Assembly (NCBI GenBank): GCA_003164095.1 | Contig: PLRX01000116.1 | Span: forward strand, 1-53,282 | Direction of reading: 5' to 3' | DNA from: Acidimicrobiaceae bacterium | Lineage (GTDB): Bacteria; Actinomycetota; Acidimicrobiia; Acidimicrobiales; RAAP-2 | DNA: 53,282 nt | Part shown: in pieces, positions 8,802 to 18,245 of the stretch | Layout of the letters: every line of letters starts with the position of its first letter | Position numbering within the stretch: the first letter of the stretch is position 1 | The notes under the pieces: model-generated | Told to the model about the DNA's origin: nothing | What the model saw: only the letters and a program-made list of their open reading frames with translations | Databases searched by the model: none | Program-made: the position numbers and the translations under genes

Positions 8802-9410
8802 ATGACAGGGTCGATCCTCGAATCGCTGGCGTTGGGTATGGTCCTGGTCGCCGGGCTGCTGATGCTCACCGTGGCGACGGGTGGCTTCCTGCTCTGGCGG
8901 TACGCCCGGCGCAAGCTGCGGGCCTTCCGCTCCCACGGCGCCGTGGTCGGCGCCGGCGCACTGTGGGACATGGCCGCTTCCAACCGCTGGAACCGTGCCG
9001 GTGCCGAGGTGACGGCCGCCGAATTGGCACAGTGGTCCTCGGCCCGCGTGGCCAAGGAGATGTGGCGGTCGGTCGACCGGGCCACCACCGCGGTGCGGGC
9101 GGCTGACGACCTGGGTGGGCCGACCGCCGAGCTGCCGTCGCTCTGCCGTCGGCTGCAGGCCGCAGCCGTCGACATCGACAAGGTCCTGCGCGTCGATCCG
9201 GCGGCACCCGTGCCCGGACCTGTGGGCGAGCAGGTGCTCGAGGTCATCCGTGCGGCCACCGACGTCCAGCAGGCCGCCGTCACCTCGGCGGGCGAGGCCA
9301 GCGCGCAGCGCCTGGCCGACCTGACCCAGGACGCCGGCCACGAACTCACGCTCCTCGATGCGGGCCTCGCCTCGATGCGGTCCACGGGACGCCCCGGCCT
9401 CAACCCCTGA
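8802..9410 (+). CDS. Hypothetical membrane-anchored protein
   Basis: A 202-residue protein I do not recognise. It has one N-terminal membrane helix (about residues 9-32, SLALGMVLVAGLLMLTVATGGFLLW) followed by a basic stop-transfer stretch RYARRKLRAFR. The remaining 160 residues are Ala-rich, helical and soluble, probably cytoplasmic by the positive-inside rule. No cysteines or catalytic pattern stand out. ATG start 72 bp after the phosphatase stop, so it may be cotranscribed with it. Codon use matches neighbours, which supports a real gene. Confidence 0.7.
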   Translation: MTGSILESLALGMVLVAGLLMLTVATGGFLLWRYARRKLRAFRSHGAVVGAGALWDMAASNRWNRAGAEVTAAELAQWSSARVAKEMWRSVDRATTAVRAADDLGGPTAELPSLCRRLQAAAVDIDKVLRVDPAAPVPGPVGEQVLEVIRAATDVQQAAVTSAGEASAQRLADLTQDAGHELTLLDAGLASMRSTGRPGLNP

Positions 9411-9451
9411 GCCTGCGCTCCGGGAGAGCGGGGGCGCCGGCTCCTGTCAGG

Positions 9452-10786
9452 TCAGAGCTCGGAGGCGACGGCGTCGGCCAGGACGACGAGCCCCTCGTCG
9501 AGCAGCTCCGGTGTGATCACCAAGGGCGGCAGGAGCCGGATGACGTTGCCGTAGCTGCCACACGACAGGGTCACCACGCCGGACCGGTGGCACGCGGCGA
9601 CGATGCGCTTGGCCGCATCCGGGTCCGGCTCCTTGGTGCCGGGGCGCACGAGCTCGATGGCCTGCATGGCCCCACGGCCGCGGATGTCGCCGATGCCGGG
9701 GTGGTCCACCTGCATCGTGCTGAAGCGCTCCGTCACGGTGGCAGCGATCGCCCGTGCGGCACCGGCCAGGTCGTGGTCGATCATCGTGCGGATGGAGGCG
9801 AGCGCGGCCACACACGACACCGGGTTGCCGCCGTAGGTGCCACCGAGGCCACCGACGTGCACGCCGTCCATCAGTTCGGCCCGACCGGTCACCGCGGCGA
9901 GCGGCATGCCGCCGGCCATGGCCTTGGCCGTCGTGATCAGGTCGGGCACCACTCCCTCGTCGTCACAGGCGAACCAGTCGCCCGTGCGGCAGAAGCCGGT
10001 CTGGATCTCGTCGGCGATGAACACCACGCCGTTGTCCCGGCACCACGCGGCGATGGCCGGCAGGAACCCCGGAGCGGGAACGATGAAGCCACCCTCGCCC
10101 TGGATCGGCTCGATCAGCACGCAGGCCGCATTCTCCACCCCGACCTGGCGCTCCATCTGCTCGATGGCCCGCGCCGCCGCCTCCTCGCCGGTCATGCCCT
10201 CGGGATCGCGGTAGGGATAGGACATGGCCACCCGGTAGACCTCGGGGGCGAAGGGGCCGAACCGGTTGCGGTACGGCATGTTCTTGGCTGTCAGCGCCAT
10301 GGTCAGGTTGGTGCGGCCGTGGTAGGCGTGGTCGAACGCGATGACGCCGTCGCGCCCCGTGGCGTGGCGGGCGATCTTCACGGCGTTCTCCACCGCCTCG
10401 GCGCCCGAGTTGAAGAGGGCCGACCGCTTCTCGTGTTCGCCCGGGGTGCGGGCGTTGAGCTCCTCGCAGACGGCCACGTACTGCTCGTAGGGACTGACCA
10501 TGAAGCAGGTGTGGGTGAACCTGGCGACCTGGTCCCGGACGGCATGGACGACCGCCGGGTCGGCGTGCCCGACGCTGACGACGGCGATCCCGGAGCCGAG
10601 GTCGATGAGCGAGTTGCCGTCGACGTCGACGAGGATCGCCCCCTCGGCGCGGTCGATGTAGAGCGGGAAGACCGAGCTGACACCGGGCGCGACGGCAGCC
10701 TGGCGACGGGCGTCCAGCTCCTTCGACCTCGGGCCGGGAAGTTCGGTGACGATACGACGTGATTGGTTGATCCGGGGCTGGTTCAC
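9452..10786 (-). CDS. gabT: 4-aminobutyrate aminotransferase (class III PLP enzyme)
   Basis: A 444-residue class III aminotransferase that moves the amino group of 4-aminobutyrate (or a similar omega-amino acid) to 2-oxoglutarate. Motifs are FNSGAEAVENAVKIAR, DHAYHGRTN, EPIQGEGGF, the PLP-ring Asp in FIADEIQTG (about residue 259) and the Schiff-base Lys in TTAKAMAGGMP (about 288). The GTG at 10784-10786 gives the family's normal N-terminus. It lies 61 bp after an acyl-CoA dehydrogenase on the same strand. Specificity for GABA rather than another omega-amine is by family resemblance. Confidence 0.87.
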   Translation of the reverse strand: MNQPRINQSRRIVTELPGPRSKELDARRQAAVAPGVSSVFPLYIDRAEGAILVDVDGNSLIDLGSGIAVVSVGHADPAVVHAVRDQVARFTHTCFMVSPYEQYVAVCEELNARTPGEHEKRSALFNSGAEAVENAVKIARHATGRDGVIAFDHAYHGRTNLTMALTAKNMPYRNRFGPFAPEVYRVAMSYPYRDPEGMTGEEAAARAIEQMERQVGVENAACVLIEPIQGEGGFIVPAPGFLPAIAAWCRDNGVVFIADEIQTGFCRTGDWFACDDEGVVPDLITTAKAMAGGMPLAAVTGRAELMDGVHVGGLGGTYGGNPVSCVAALASIRTMIDHDLAGAARAIAATVTERFSTMQVDHPGIGDIRGRGAMQAIELVRPGTKEPDPDAAKRIVAACHRSGVVTLSCGSYGNVIRLLPPLVITPELLDEGLVVLADAVASEL

Positions 10787-10847
10787 GACGGTAAGCGTAG
10801 TGGAGCGCCCCTGGACCGCGCAGGGCCGCGGCCGCCCTTCGGGCCGG

Positions 10848-12116
10848 TCAGGCTCCGAAGTTCCAGCCCTCGCCCGTCTCGAAGTGGTGGACGATGTTCT
10901 TGGCCATGAGGATCTTGTGGACCTCGTCCGGACCGTCGGCAATCCGCAGGACCCGCGCCGTCAGGTACATGCCGGCGAGCGGCAGGTCGTTGCTCACCCC
11001 GGCGCCGCCCCACACCTGGATGGCGCGGTCGACGACCCGGTGGAAGGCGGCCGGAACGAAGACCTTGATGGCGCTGATGGCCGTCCGCAGGTCGGGTGAG
11101 CCCGCCGCCACCTTCTGGGCGGCGTCGATCGTCATGAGGCGTGCGGACTGCACGTCCATGTACGACTCGGCGATGAATCCCTGGACGAACTGCTTGTCCT
11201 TCAGCAGGCCCCCGTGGACCTCGCGTGTGAGTGACCGCTCCACCATCAGGTCGAAGGCCCGCCACATCTGGCCGACCGAGTTCATGCAGTGGTAGACCCG
11301 GCCCGCCCCGAGCCGGTCCTGGGCCGCCTGGTGCCCCTCGCCGACCCGGCCGAGCGTGTTCTCGACGGGCACCCTGACGTCTTCGTAGCGGATCTCGCAG
11401 TGGTCTGACGTGTCGTGCCCGAAGATGCCGATGCCCCGGACGATGCGCACGCCCCGGGTCGCGGTCGGCACGATGATCTGGGTCATCTGGCCCGTTGCGC
11501 CGAGCTCGCCCGAGGGGTCGTTCGCCCGGCACATGACGATGAAGAAGTCGGCGTCGATGCCGTTCGAGGTGAACCACTTATGGCCGTTGATGACCCACTC
11601 GTCGCCCTCGCGGACCGCCTCGGTGGCGATGGAGCGCGGGTCCGACCCGGCATGGTCGCGCTCGGTCATGGAGAAGCCCGACTGCATCTCGCCCTCGATG
11701 AGCGGCAGCAGCCACTTCCGCTTCTGCTCCTCGGTCCCGTACTTCACCAGCACGCTCGCGTTGCCGGAGTTGGGCGCGGCGATGCCGAACAGGGCGCTGG
11801 CACCGACCGCGTAGGAGAGGATCTCGTACATGTAGGCGAGCTCGAGGAAGTCGAGCCCCATCCCGCCGTGCTCCTCGGGGAGATGGGGGGCCCACAGGCC
11901 GGCCTCGTTCACCTTGGCCTTGATCTCCTCGCGCAGCTCGATGCTGCGGTGGCGGGCGCGCTCGCGCTCGTCCCCGTCGAGTTCACCCGAGCGCTGGGTC
12001 CGCCACAGCGCCTCTTCGTTCGGGAGGATCTCGGCGTTGATCAGGGCGGCCGTCCGGAGCCGTACGTCATTGACGGCCGGGTCGAGGCCCGGGATCGGGG
12101 TCACGGTGATCGCCAC
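10848..12116 (-). CDS. Acyl-CoA dehydrogenase
   Basis: A 422-residue FAD enzyme that introduces a 2,3-double bond into an acyl-CoA and passes electrons to ETF. Recognisable parts are the N-terminal helix bundle with LPEEHGGMG, the middle-domain FAD motif FSMTERDHAGSDP, the substrate loop INGHKWFTSNG, and the C-terminal motif QVWGGAGVSNDLPLAGMYLTARVLRIADGPDEVHK. The catalytic Glu of short- and medium-chain enzymes is not at its usual GYG-E position in this last motif, as in the FadE-like group with atypical C-termini. GTG start at 12114-12116, with AAGGAG six bases upstream supporting it. Confidence 0.9.
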   Translation of the reverse strand: MAITVTPIPGLDPAVNDVRLRTAALINAEILPNEEALWRTQRSGELDGDERERARHRSIELREEIKAKVNEAGLWAPHLPEEHGGMGLDFLELAYMYEILSYAVGASALFGIAAPNSGNASVLVKYGTEEQKRKWLLPLIEGEMQSGFSMTERDHAGSDPRSIATEAVREGDEWVINGHKWFTSNGIDADFFIVMCRANDPSGELGATGQMTQIIVPTATRGVRIVRGIGIFGHDTSDHCEIRYEDVRVPVENTLGRVGEGHQAAQDRLGAGRVYHCMNSVGQMWRAFDLMVERSLTREVHGGLLKDKQFVQGFIAESYMDVQSARLMTIDAAQKVAAGSPDLRTAISAIKVFVPAAFHRVVDRAIQVWGGAGVSNDLPLAGMYLTARVLRIADGPDEVHKILMAKNIVHHFETGEGWNFGA

Positions 12117-12240
12117 GGGGGACTCCTTCGTGGGGCGTTGGATGGTCGGTCCTCATCATCACTGAGCCGCACGGCCGTGAAACGGGCCGAAAGTCCCGAT
12201 CCTGGCGAAGTCACCCTTCCCGGGCGCTACTGTGCGCGGC

Positions 12241-12870
12241 ATGCCACCCATCCCATTCACCTACGGTCCGCTGACCCTCGACCGCCCCACCCGCAACGAG
12301 GCTGCCGTCCTGGGCGCGCGCAGCTTCTACGACGACCCGTTCTTCATCCATCTGTCAGCCGAGCCGATGCTGCGGGCCCGGGGACTCGCCCTGTACATGC
12401 GGAGCCACCTGGCGGCTCTGCGGGACACGGCGGTGGCCACGGGCGCACGTGACCGTGCGGGCAACCTGGTCGGCATCTGTGTGTGGCAGAAGCCGGGGAC
12501 CTACCCGCTCCCCGTGACCGCCCAGGTGGGCGAGATGGTGGGGGCGCTGCGCGCGCTCATCCCCCGGCCGCCGGCACTGGTGACAGGCTTCCGGTACACG
12601 ATGGCCGTCGAGAAGGCCCGGCCCCGCGAGGACCACTGGTACCTGTGCCTGCTGGCCGCCGACCCGATGGCCTGGCGACGCGGCATCGGCACCGCCCTGC
12701 TGGAGCCGGGTCTCGCCACGGTCGACGGGGACGGGCTGCCCGCCTATCTCGAGACCCAGAAGGAGGCGAACGTCGCCTACTACCGGCGGTTCGGCTTCGA
12801 GGAGACGGCCCGGCTCACGCCCAGCCCGGGTGGCCCGGCCCTGTTCACCATGACCCGTCCGGTCCGCTAG
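12241..12870 (+). CDS. GNAT-family N-acetyltransferase
   Basis: A 209-residue GNAT acetyltransferase using acetyl-CoA. The acetyl-CoA-binding region is HWYLCLLAADPMAWRRGIGTALLEPGL, with the R-G-I-G-T-A core of motif A, followed by the late strand AYLETQKEANVAYYRRFGFEE. Target unknown. I took the ATG at 12241; a GTG at 12232 is possible. The gene is divergent from the acyl-CoA dehydrogenase and convergent with the glycosyltransferase operon, separated from the latter by a hairpin. Confidence 0.85.
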   Translation: MPPIPFTYGPLTLDRPTRNEAAVLGARSFYDDPFFIHLSAEPMLRARGLALYMRSHLAALRDTAVATGARDRAGNLVGICVWQKPGTYPLPVTAQVGEMVGALRALIPRPPALVTGFRYTMAVEKARPREDHWYLCLLAADPMAWRRGIGTALLEPGLATVDGDGLPAYLETQKEANVAYYRRFGFEETARLTPSPGGPALFTMTRPVR

Positions 12871-12907
12871 GACCTCGACCGAGAGGCGCCGGTCAGCGCG
12901 GTGCCGT

Positions 12908-12942
12908 CCGTCACGGTCCACCTCGAAGGCGGGCCGTGACGG
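12908..12942. terminator. Hairpin between convergent genes, possible bidirectional terminator
   Basis: CCGTCACGG and CCGTGACGG form a perfect 9-bp stem around a 17-base loop, placed between the ends of the GNAT gene and the GT39 gene. There is no U-tract on either side, as is common in GC-rich actinomycetes. Position and symmetry are the only evidence. Confidence 0.45.
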
Positions 12943-12951
12943 TGCAGCGGG

Positions 12952-15189
12952 TCACTTGCTCGGTGCCGTGAGGTCGTAGACGGTCACGCCGTCCACGGTC
13001 TTGGCGGTGTAGTGGGAGCTCACCCAGGTGGCGATCGCAGACGAGTGCGAGGTGGACGAGTTGCCGCCAGGAGCACCACCACCACCGCTGAAGTAGTAGT
13101 GGATCTTGCCCTCGGCGACGTACTGCTCGAACTGGGCCAGGGTGGGCGCCGGGTCAGTGCCGTTGAAGCCGCCGATCGCCATGACCGGGTCGTCGGTCGC
13201 AAGCTGGTAGCCGGCCGCCGAGTTCGCCCCGGTGGTGGCGGCGACCCAGGTGTACCCGGACGCGTCGGCCTCGAGCAAGGCGACGAGTTGCTTGCCCGGG
13301 GTCGAGGCGTTGAGGAGTCCACCGGCGCCCCCGACCCCGCCACCGCGTGCGAACGCACCGCCGAATCCGCCGGGCCGGGTGAACGTGCCGGTACCGGTGC
13401 CGCCGCCGAATCCGGTGGGTGGCGTGCCGCCACCCGGGAAGCCGCCCGTGCCGGTGCCGCCACCCGGGAAGCCGCCCGTGCCGGTGCCGCCGCCGGGGAA
13501 CCCGCCTCGTGTGCCGCCACCCGGGAAGCCACCGAATCCGCCCCGGCCGCCGCCTCCTCCGGGACCGAATCCGCCGCCCTGGACGGTGGGACCGGCCGAC
13601 GGGATCGAGCCCGCATGCGGGGTCGAGGCGGTGTCGACGGCGTAGGCGGCCGGGCCGGCGATGATCGCCGCGATGCCCAGGCCGGTGATGCCGGCGGCCA
13701 GCACGCCACGTGCCCGGGGGGACACGGCGATCCCGACGATGGCCAGTACGCCGGCGGCGAGGATCGCCCACCGGAGTGCCGGGTACCACTGCGGACTCCA
13801 GCCCAGCAGGACGAAGGCCCAGGCGGCGGTGGCACCGATGGCCAGGCAGAGGGCGATCCGCGGGAACAACTCGACCCGGCGCTTCCACAGGAACGTCGCA
13901 CCCATGCCCACCAGGGCGCCCACGGCCGGCGCCAGGACGATGGTGTAGTACGGGTGGATGATGCCCTGGGCGTAGCTCAGGATGAGACCGGTGAGCAGCA
14001 GCCAGCCACCGAACAGCAGGAAGCCGGCTCGGGTCCGGTCGGTGCGCGGCGCCTGACGGGTCATCCAGAGTGCGGCCACGAGGCCGATGAGGGCGCCGGG
14101 GACGAGCCACGAGATCTGTCCGCCGAAGGACTTGAGGAACAGCCGGTCCCAACCGGTCGGCCCCCACATCGAGCCGGCCGTCCCTCCTCCGCCGACGCTT
14201 CCCGTCTCACTACCGCTCAGGCGACCGATGCCGTTGTAGCCGAAGATGAGATTGAGGATGTTGTTGTTCGTCGAGCCTCCGACATACGGCCGGTCGGCGG
14301 CGGGGGTGAGCACGACGGCTGCCACCCACCATCCGGCGGCCACCACCAGTGCGACGCCGCACCAGATGAGTTGGACGATGCGTCGGCCGAGCTTGGGTGG
14401 TCCGGCCAGCAGGTACACGAGGGCCAGGACCGGCATGAGGATGAAGGCCTGGAGCATCTTGGTGATGAAGCCGAATCCGATGAGGGTCCCGGCGAGCACG
14501 AGCCACTTGGTCCGGCCGGCCTCGACGGCGCGGATCGTCGCATAGGCCGCACCGGTCAGGAGCAGGGTGAGCAGGGCGTCCGGATTGTTGAAGCGGAACA
14601 TCAGGGTGGCCACCGGCGTGGTGGCCATGACGGCACCGGCCAGGAGCGCCGCCCCGGGCGAGAACCAGCGGCGCACGCACAGGTAGAGGAGCCCGACGGT
14701 GGCCACGCCCTCGAGGGCCTGGGGGACCAGGACGCTCCACGAATTGAGCCCGAAGATCCGTGCCGACAGCTCCATCACCCACAACGCGGCGGGCGGCTTG
14801 TCCACCGTGATGAAGTTGGACGAGTCGAACGAGCCGAAGAAGAAGGCCTTCCAGCTCTTCGTGCCGGCCTGGACGGCGGCCGAGTAGAAGCTGTTGGCCC
14901 ACCCGGAGGCGCCGAGTCCCCACACGTAGAGGACGGCGGTGCCGAGGAGCAGGACCAGGAGCGCGGGGCGCACCCAGGCCGGGTCCTCGGGTCGGCCACG
15001 TACGAAGCGGTGCCCGACACCGGGACGGGGTGTCTGCGCCCCGGGCTCCTCGTGGGCGGGTGCGTCAGGTGCCGGCGGGAGGTCCGCCGCCGGCACCCGT
15101 GCGTAGACGTCCCAGCCCGGACCGTCCACCAGTGCGGTGGGCGCCCCGTTCGGGACGGTGTGGTCGTCGGGTGTCCGGAGGTCGGTCAT
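12952..15189 (-). CDS. GT39-family membrane mannosyltransferase-like protein with Gly-rich linker
   Basis: A 745-residue membrane glycosyltransferase of the ArnT/PMT-like GT-C fold, using a polyprenyl-phosphate sugar. After a 75-residue cytoplasmic tail come about a dozen helices. The first outer loop has FITVDKPPAALW, containing the DKPP motif expected of this family. After residue about 540 comes a 110-residue linker made of repeated GGFPGGGTGT units, then an extracytoplasmic domain of about 120 residues resembling the YkcA/B-type C-terminal domain (LNASTPGKQLVALLEAD to VYDLTAPSK). The ATG at 15187-15189 overlaps the stop of the GT2/GtrA gene, so the two are coupled: one probably makes the lipid-linked sugar and this one transfers it outside. 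Confidence 0.87.
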   Translation of the reverse strand: MTDLRTPDDHTVPNGAPTALVDGPGWDVYARVPAADLPPAPDAPAHEEPGAQTPRPGVGHRFVRGRPEDPAWVRPALLVLLLGTAVLYVWGLGASGWANSFYSAAVQAGTKSWKAFFFGSFDSSNFITVDKPPAALWVMELSARIFGLNSWSVLVPQALEGVATVGLLYLCVRRWFSPGAALLAGAVMATTPVATLMFRFNNPDALLTLLLTGAAYATIRAVEAGRTKWLVLAGTLIGFGFITKMLQAFILMPVLALVYLLAGPPKLGRRIVQLIWCGVALVVAAGWWVAAVVLTPAADRPYVGGSTNNNILNLIFGYNGIGRLSGSETGSVGGGGTAGSMWGPTGWDRLFLKSFGGQISWLVPGALIGLVAALWMTRQAPRTDRTRAGFLLFGGWLLLTGLILSYAQGIIHPYYTIVLAPAVGALVGMGATFLWKRRVELFPRIALCLAIGATAAWAFVLLGWSPQWYPALRWAILAAGVLAIVGIAVSPRARGVLAAGITGLGIAAIIAGPAAYAVDTASTPHAGSIPSAGPTVQGGGFGPGGGGGRGGFGGFPGGGTRGGFPGGGTGTGGFPGGGTGTGGFPGGGTPPTGFGGGTGTGTFTRPGGFGGAFARGGGVGGAGGLLNASTPGKQLVALLEADASGYTWVAATTGANSAAGYQLATDDPVMAIGGFNGTDPAPTLAQFEQYVAEGKIHYYFSGGGGAPGGNSSTSHSSAIATWVSSHYTAKTVDGVTVYDLTAPSK
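13426..13527 (-). repeat. 30-bp imperfect tandem repeats inside the GT39 gene
   Basis: Units beginning GCCGCCACCCGGGAA start at 13426, 13456 and 13486 (the third diverged), with a further half-unit at 13513. They encode the GGFPGGGTGT repeats of the linker. The first two copies are near-identical in DNA as well as protein, so copy number could vary by slippage or recombination without shifting the frame. Confidence 0.8.
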
Positions 15190-16568
15190 CGGGTGGTCCT
15201 CGTGGGGATGCGGTCGGAGTCGAACGGGGCGGACAGGCGGGCCGGGGTGTCGGGCAAGGAGGCCGGGCGGGCGGGGTCGTCGGCGGCGCCCAGGTGGGTG
15301 CCGAAGCGGGGGCGGAAGATCCAGGTGCGCAGGATGGCGAACCGGAAGGCGGCCGCCACCAGGTTGGCGAGCGTGACCGCCATCAGCTCGGGTGCGAGTG
15401 CATCGAGGCCCAGGGCGCGGGTCGCGGCCAGCGCCGCGGTGGTGAAGCCGAGGCTCACGCCGAGGAGGGCCGCTCCGACCCCCATCCGGCGCGCCCGGTC
15501 GAGGCCGTGGCGTGCGCTGTCGGCCATGCCGCGGTGGGCGGCGGTGTTGCCGAGTCCGCAGGCGACGATGGCGACCGCGTTGGCCGCGTAGCCGCCGATC
15601 CAGGGCTCGAGGAGGGCGAAGAGGGCGACGTAGGCGAGTGTGCTGACGATGCCGACCCCTGCGAAGCGGAGCAGCTCGTCGGCGAACACCTCGTCGACGA
15701 CCCGGTCTGACCCGTCGGTGTCCCGCGCCCGGGTCGGGACAGGCGCACCGGTGGTCGTGGGCGACGTGTGGCCGAGCGAGGCGGGAAGTGACCGGCGGGC
15801 GTCTGCGGCCCGCCGACGGGCGGTCGGGCCCGACATGCGGGCCACGCCGCACAGGTCGAGCCAGGCGGTGTGGGCGATGGCCACCCGGGAGTCGAGGTCG
15901 TCGACCCAGTCGACCGGGACCTCGTGGATGCGCAGCCCGAGGCGCTGGGCGGTGACGAGGACCTCGGTGTCGAAGAACCACCCCTGGTCCTCGACCAGGG
16001 GAAGAACGACCTCGACGGCCTCACGGCGCAGGGCCTTGAAGCCGCACTGGGCGTCGGAGCACGACACGCCGAGCGCTGTCCGCAACAACAGGTTGTAGGA
16101 GCGGGAGATGATCTCCCGGCGTGCGCCCCGCACCACGTGGGCACCGGGGGCGAGACGGGTCCCGATGGCCACGTCGCTGTGGCCGGTCAGCAGGGGTGCC
16201 ACCAGGGGGAGGAGTGCCTCGAGCCCGGTGGCGAGGTCGACGTCCATGTAGGCGACGACGGGGGACCGGCTCGCCGACCAGGCCGCCCGCAGCGCCCGCC
16301 CGCGACCCTTCTGGTCGAGGTGGAGGGCCTTGACGCCGGGCAGGCTGGCGGCGAGGCCGGTGGCGATGGTCCAGGTGTCGTCCGTGCTCGCGTTGTCGGC
16401 GATGGTCACGACGGTGGTCAGGGGGAAGGACCGGTCGAGGAAGGACCGGAGCGAGGTGATGCTGGCGGCCAGCTGCTGCGCCTCGTTGTGGACGGGCACG
16501 ACGATCTCCAGCTGGGGCACCGCATCGACGTGGTCGCCGTCGGTCGGGGGGAGGGACGGTTCGCTCAT
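15186..16568 (-). CDS. GT2 polyprenyl-phosphate sugar synthase fused to GtrA-like membrane domain
   Basis: A 460-residue two-domain protein. Residues about 20-255 form a GT-A family 2 domain like dolichyl-phosphate mannosyltransferase: EIVVPVHNEAQQLAASI, IADNASTDDTW, the metal-binding YMDVDLATG and the late CSDAQCGFKALRREAV. Residues about 320-445 hold four membrane helices of the GtrA type (FAGVGIVSTLAYVALFALLEPWIGGY onwards). It probably makes a polyprenyl-phosphate hexose and helps move it across the membrane for the GT39 partner downstream. The ATG at 16566-16568 starts the catalytic domain after a short acidic tail. Confidence 0.88.
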   Translation of the reverse strand: MSEPSLPPTDGDHVDAVPQLEIVVPVHNEAQQLAASITSLRSFLDRSFPLTTVVTIADNASTDDTWTIATGLAASLPGVKALHLDQKGRGRALRAAWSASRSPVVAYMDVDLATGLEALLPLVAPLLTGHSDVAIGTRLAPGAHVVRGARREIISRSYNLLLRTALGVSCSDAQCGFKALRREAVEVVLPLVEDQGWFFDTEVLVTAQRLGLRIHEVPVDWVDDLDSRVAIAHTAWLDLCGVARMSGPTARRRAADARRSLPASLGHTSPTTTGAPVPTRARDTDGSDRVVDEVFADELLRFAGVGIVSTLAYVALFALLEPWIGGYAANAVAIVACGLGNTAAHRGMADSARHGLDRARRMGVGAALLGVSLGFTTAALAATRALGLDALAPELMAVTLANLVAAAFRFAILRTWIFRPRFGTHLGAADDPARPASLPDTPARLSAPFDSDRIPTRTTR

Positions 16569-16641
16569 GGGGCCACTCTCCGCCCCAGTGATGCAGCCTG
16601 CGTGGGAGCTACCTGAGTGCCACCTGTGAATCAGAGAGCGT

Positions 16642-18243
16642 TCAGGCAGGGTCCGCAGCCGGTCCGCCGTCCGGGGTGGTGCCACGTTCGGCGCCCTGTC
16701 CGGCCAGCGCAGTCGCGGCCGGGGAGCCCCCGGCCGGCAGTGGGGTGGCCGGGGTGGTCGGCGGGACGGCGGGCAGGCGCACGGTGAACGTCGTGCCGCG
16801 GTCCTGCGCGCTCGCTGCCGTGACCGTGCCTCCGTGGGCGGCCACGATGGCCGACACGATGGACAGCCCGAGCCCGGCGCCACCGTGGAGGCGCGACCGG
16901 CTCGGGTCGGACCGGTAGAACCGCTCGAACGCATGGGCCACCTGGTCGGGGGTCATGCCCGGGCCGTCGTCGGCCACGACGATGACCGCGCCGTCCCCGT
17001 CGGGCTCGACCGAGACGTGGGCGGTCGTGCCTGCGGGCGTGTGGGACCGCACGTTGCCCAGGAGGTTGTCGACGACCTGCCGGAGGCTGGTGGCATCCCC
17101 GGTCACCTCGATCGGACGGGGCGCCGAGAACGTGACCGGCCAGGCCGGTCCCACGGCCGTCGACGTCTGGACGGCCTGGCCGCAGAGCGCCGTCAGGTCG
17201 ACGGGGTGGAGCTCCATGGGACGACCCTCGTCGAGTCGCGCCAGGAGCAGGAGGTCGGCGACGAGGTGCTCCATCCTCCCGGTCTCGGACTGGATCCCGA
17301 CCATCAGACGCTCGAGGTCCCCCTTGTGCTCGGAGGCGCCACGCCCGAACAGCTCGGCATAGGCGCTGATGGCGGCGATCGGGGTGCGCAGCTCGTGCGA
17401 GGCATCGCCCACGAACCGGCGCAGCCGTGCGTCGGACTCGCGCAGGCGCTCTTCGGAGGCCACACGGGCCCGGAACGCTCCTTCGATGCGGCCCAGCATG
17501 ATGTTGAGGGTGCGGGCGAGTCGCCCGACCTCGGTCCTGTCGTCCTCCCCCGGCACCCGCTCGGTCAGGTTGCCCTCGGCGATCGACTCGGCCGCCGTCT
17601 CCATGTCCCGGAGCGGCCGCAGGCCGATGCGCACCAGCCAGTACCCGGCGGCGACCGCGATGAGCACGGCACCCGCCGTCACGATGAGCTCGATCTCGCG
17701 CAACTGGTTCAGGGTGCTCTCGATGTCGTTCAGCGGTTGGGCCAGTACCAGGATGTCCCCGTTGGCCACCGTCGAGGCCCGCACCCGCAGGGTCGGTCCC
17801 CCCAGAGGCATCGAGGCTGCATCGAAGAAGGCGACCTGGGTGCCGTCGGACGCCGTCGTGAATCCCGTGATCGGGCCGGTGATGACCGGCGTGTAGGCCT
17901 TGCCGTTGACGTAGACGGGGCAGCTGCTGTCGGGCACGAGGGTGCCCGACGTCGTGCGCAGCTCGACCGCCTGGGTCTGGAACGCATTCGACGCGCCTCC
18001 GTCGTGGCCGTCCCCGGCACCCTGGGGAGGTGCGGGAAGGGCCTGGTTGGGTCCACCGAAACAGGGGTAGCCACGCCCCGAGTCGACCGCCTGCTCGTAG
18101 TCCGGGTGCACGGCGGTGAGCTGCTGGTCAATCCGCTGGTAGAGGAAGGACTGCAGGGCGGAGTAGGTGACGATGTCGGCGATCGCCAGCGCCACGAGGG
18201 CGATGACGCCGATGGCGACGAGCAGACGCGTCCGCAGCGACAT
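16642..18243 (-). CDS. Two-component sensor histidine kinase
   Basis: A 533-residue membrane kinase. The first helix is at about residues 7-27 and the second at about 186-206, enclosing a 155-residue extracytoplasmic sensor with a few cysteines. A HAMP segment follows, then HisKA with the phospho-accepting His in DASHELRTP (about residue 283), and the ATPase with N-box NLLGNVRSHTP, DDGPGMTPDQ, FERFYRSD and GGAGLGLSIV. It starts 2 bp after the response regulator and completes the pair. The topology resembles actinobacterial MprB/TcrY/PrrB-type kinases that sense envelope conditions; the signal is unknown. Confidence 0.93.
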   Translation of the reverse strand: MSLRTRLLVAIGVIALVALAIADIVTYSALQSFLYQRIDQQLTAVHPDYEQAVDSGRGYPCFGGPNQALPAPPQGAGDGHDGGASNAFQTQAVELRTTSGTLVPDSSCPVYVNGKAYTPVITGPITGFTTASDGTQVAFFDAASMPLGGPTLRVRASTVANGDILVLAQPLNDIESTLNQLREIELIVTAGAVLIAVAAGYWLVRIGLRPLRDMETAAESIAEGNLTERVPGEDDRTEVGRLARTLNIMLGRIEGAFRARVASEERLRESDARLRRFVGDASHELRTPIAAISAYAELFGRGASEHKGDLERLMVGIQSETGRMEHLVADLLLLARLDEGRPMELHPVDLTALCGQAVQTSTAVGPAWPVTFSAPRPIEVTGDATSLRQVVDNLLGNVRSHTPAGTTAHVSVEPDGDGAVIVVADDGPGMTPDQVAHAFERFYRSDPSRSRLHGGAGLGLSIVSAIVAAHGGTVTAASAQDRGTTFTVRLPAVPPTTPATPLPAGGSPAATALAGQGAERGTTPDGGPAADPA

Positions 18244-18245
18244 CC

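Noticed and set aside
9587-10762. Long plus-strand frames opposite gabT and similar ones opposite most minus-strand genes
   Set aside because: They are mirror frames of GC-rich genes; they have no family motifs, while the opposite strand has clear enzymes.
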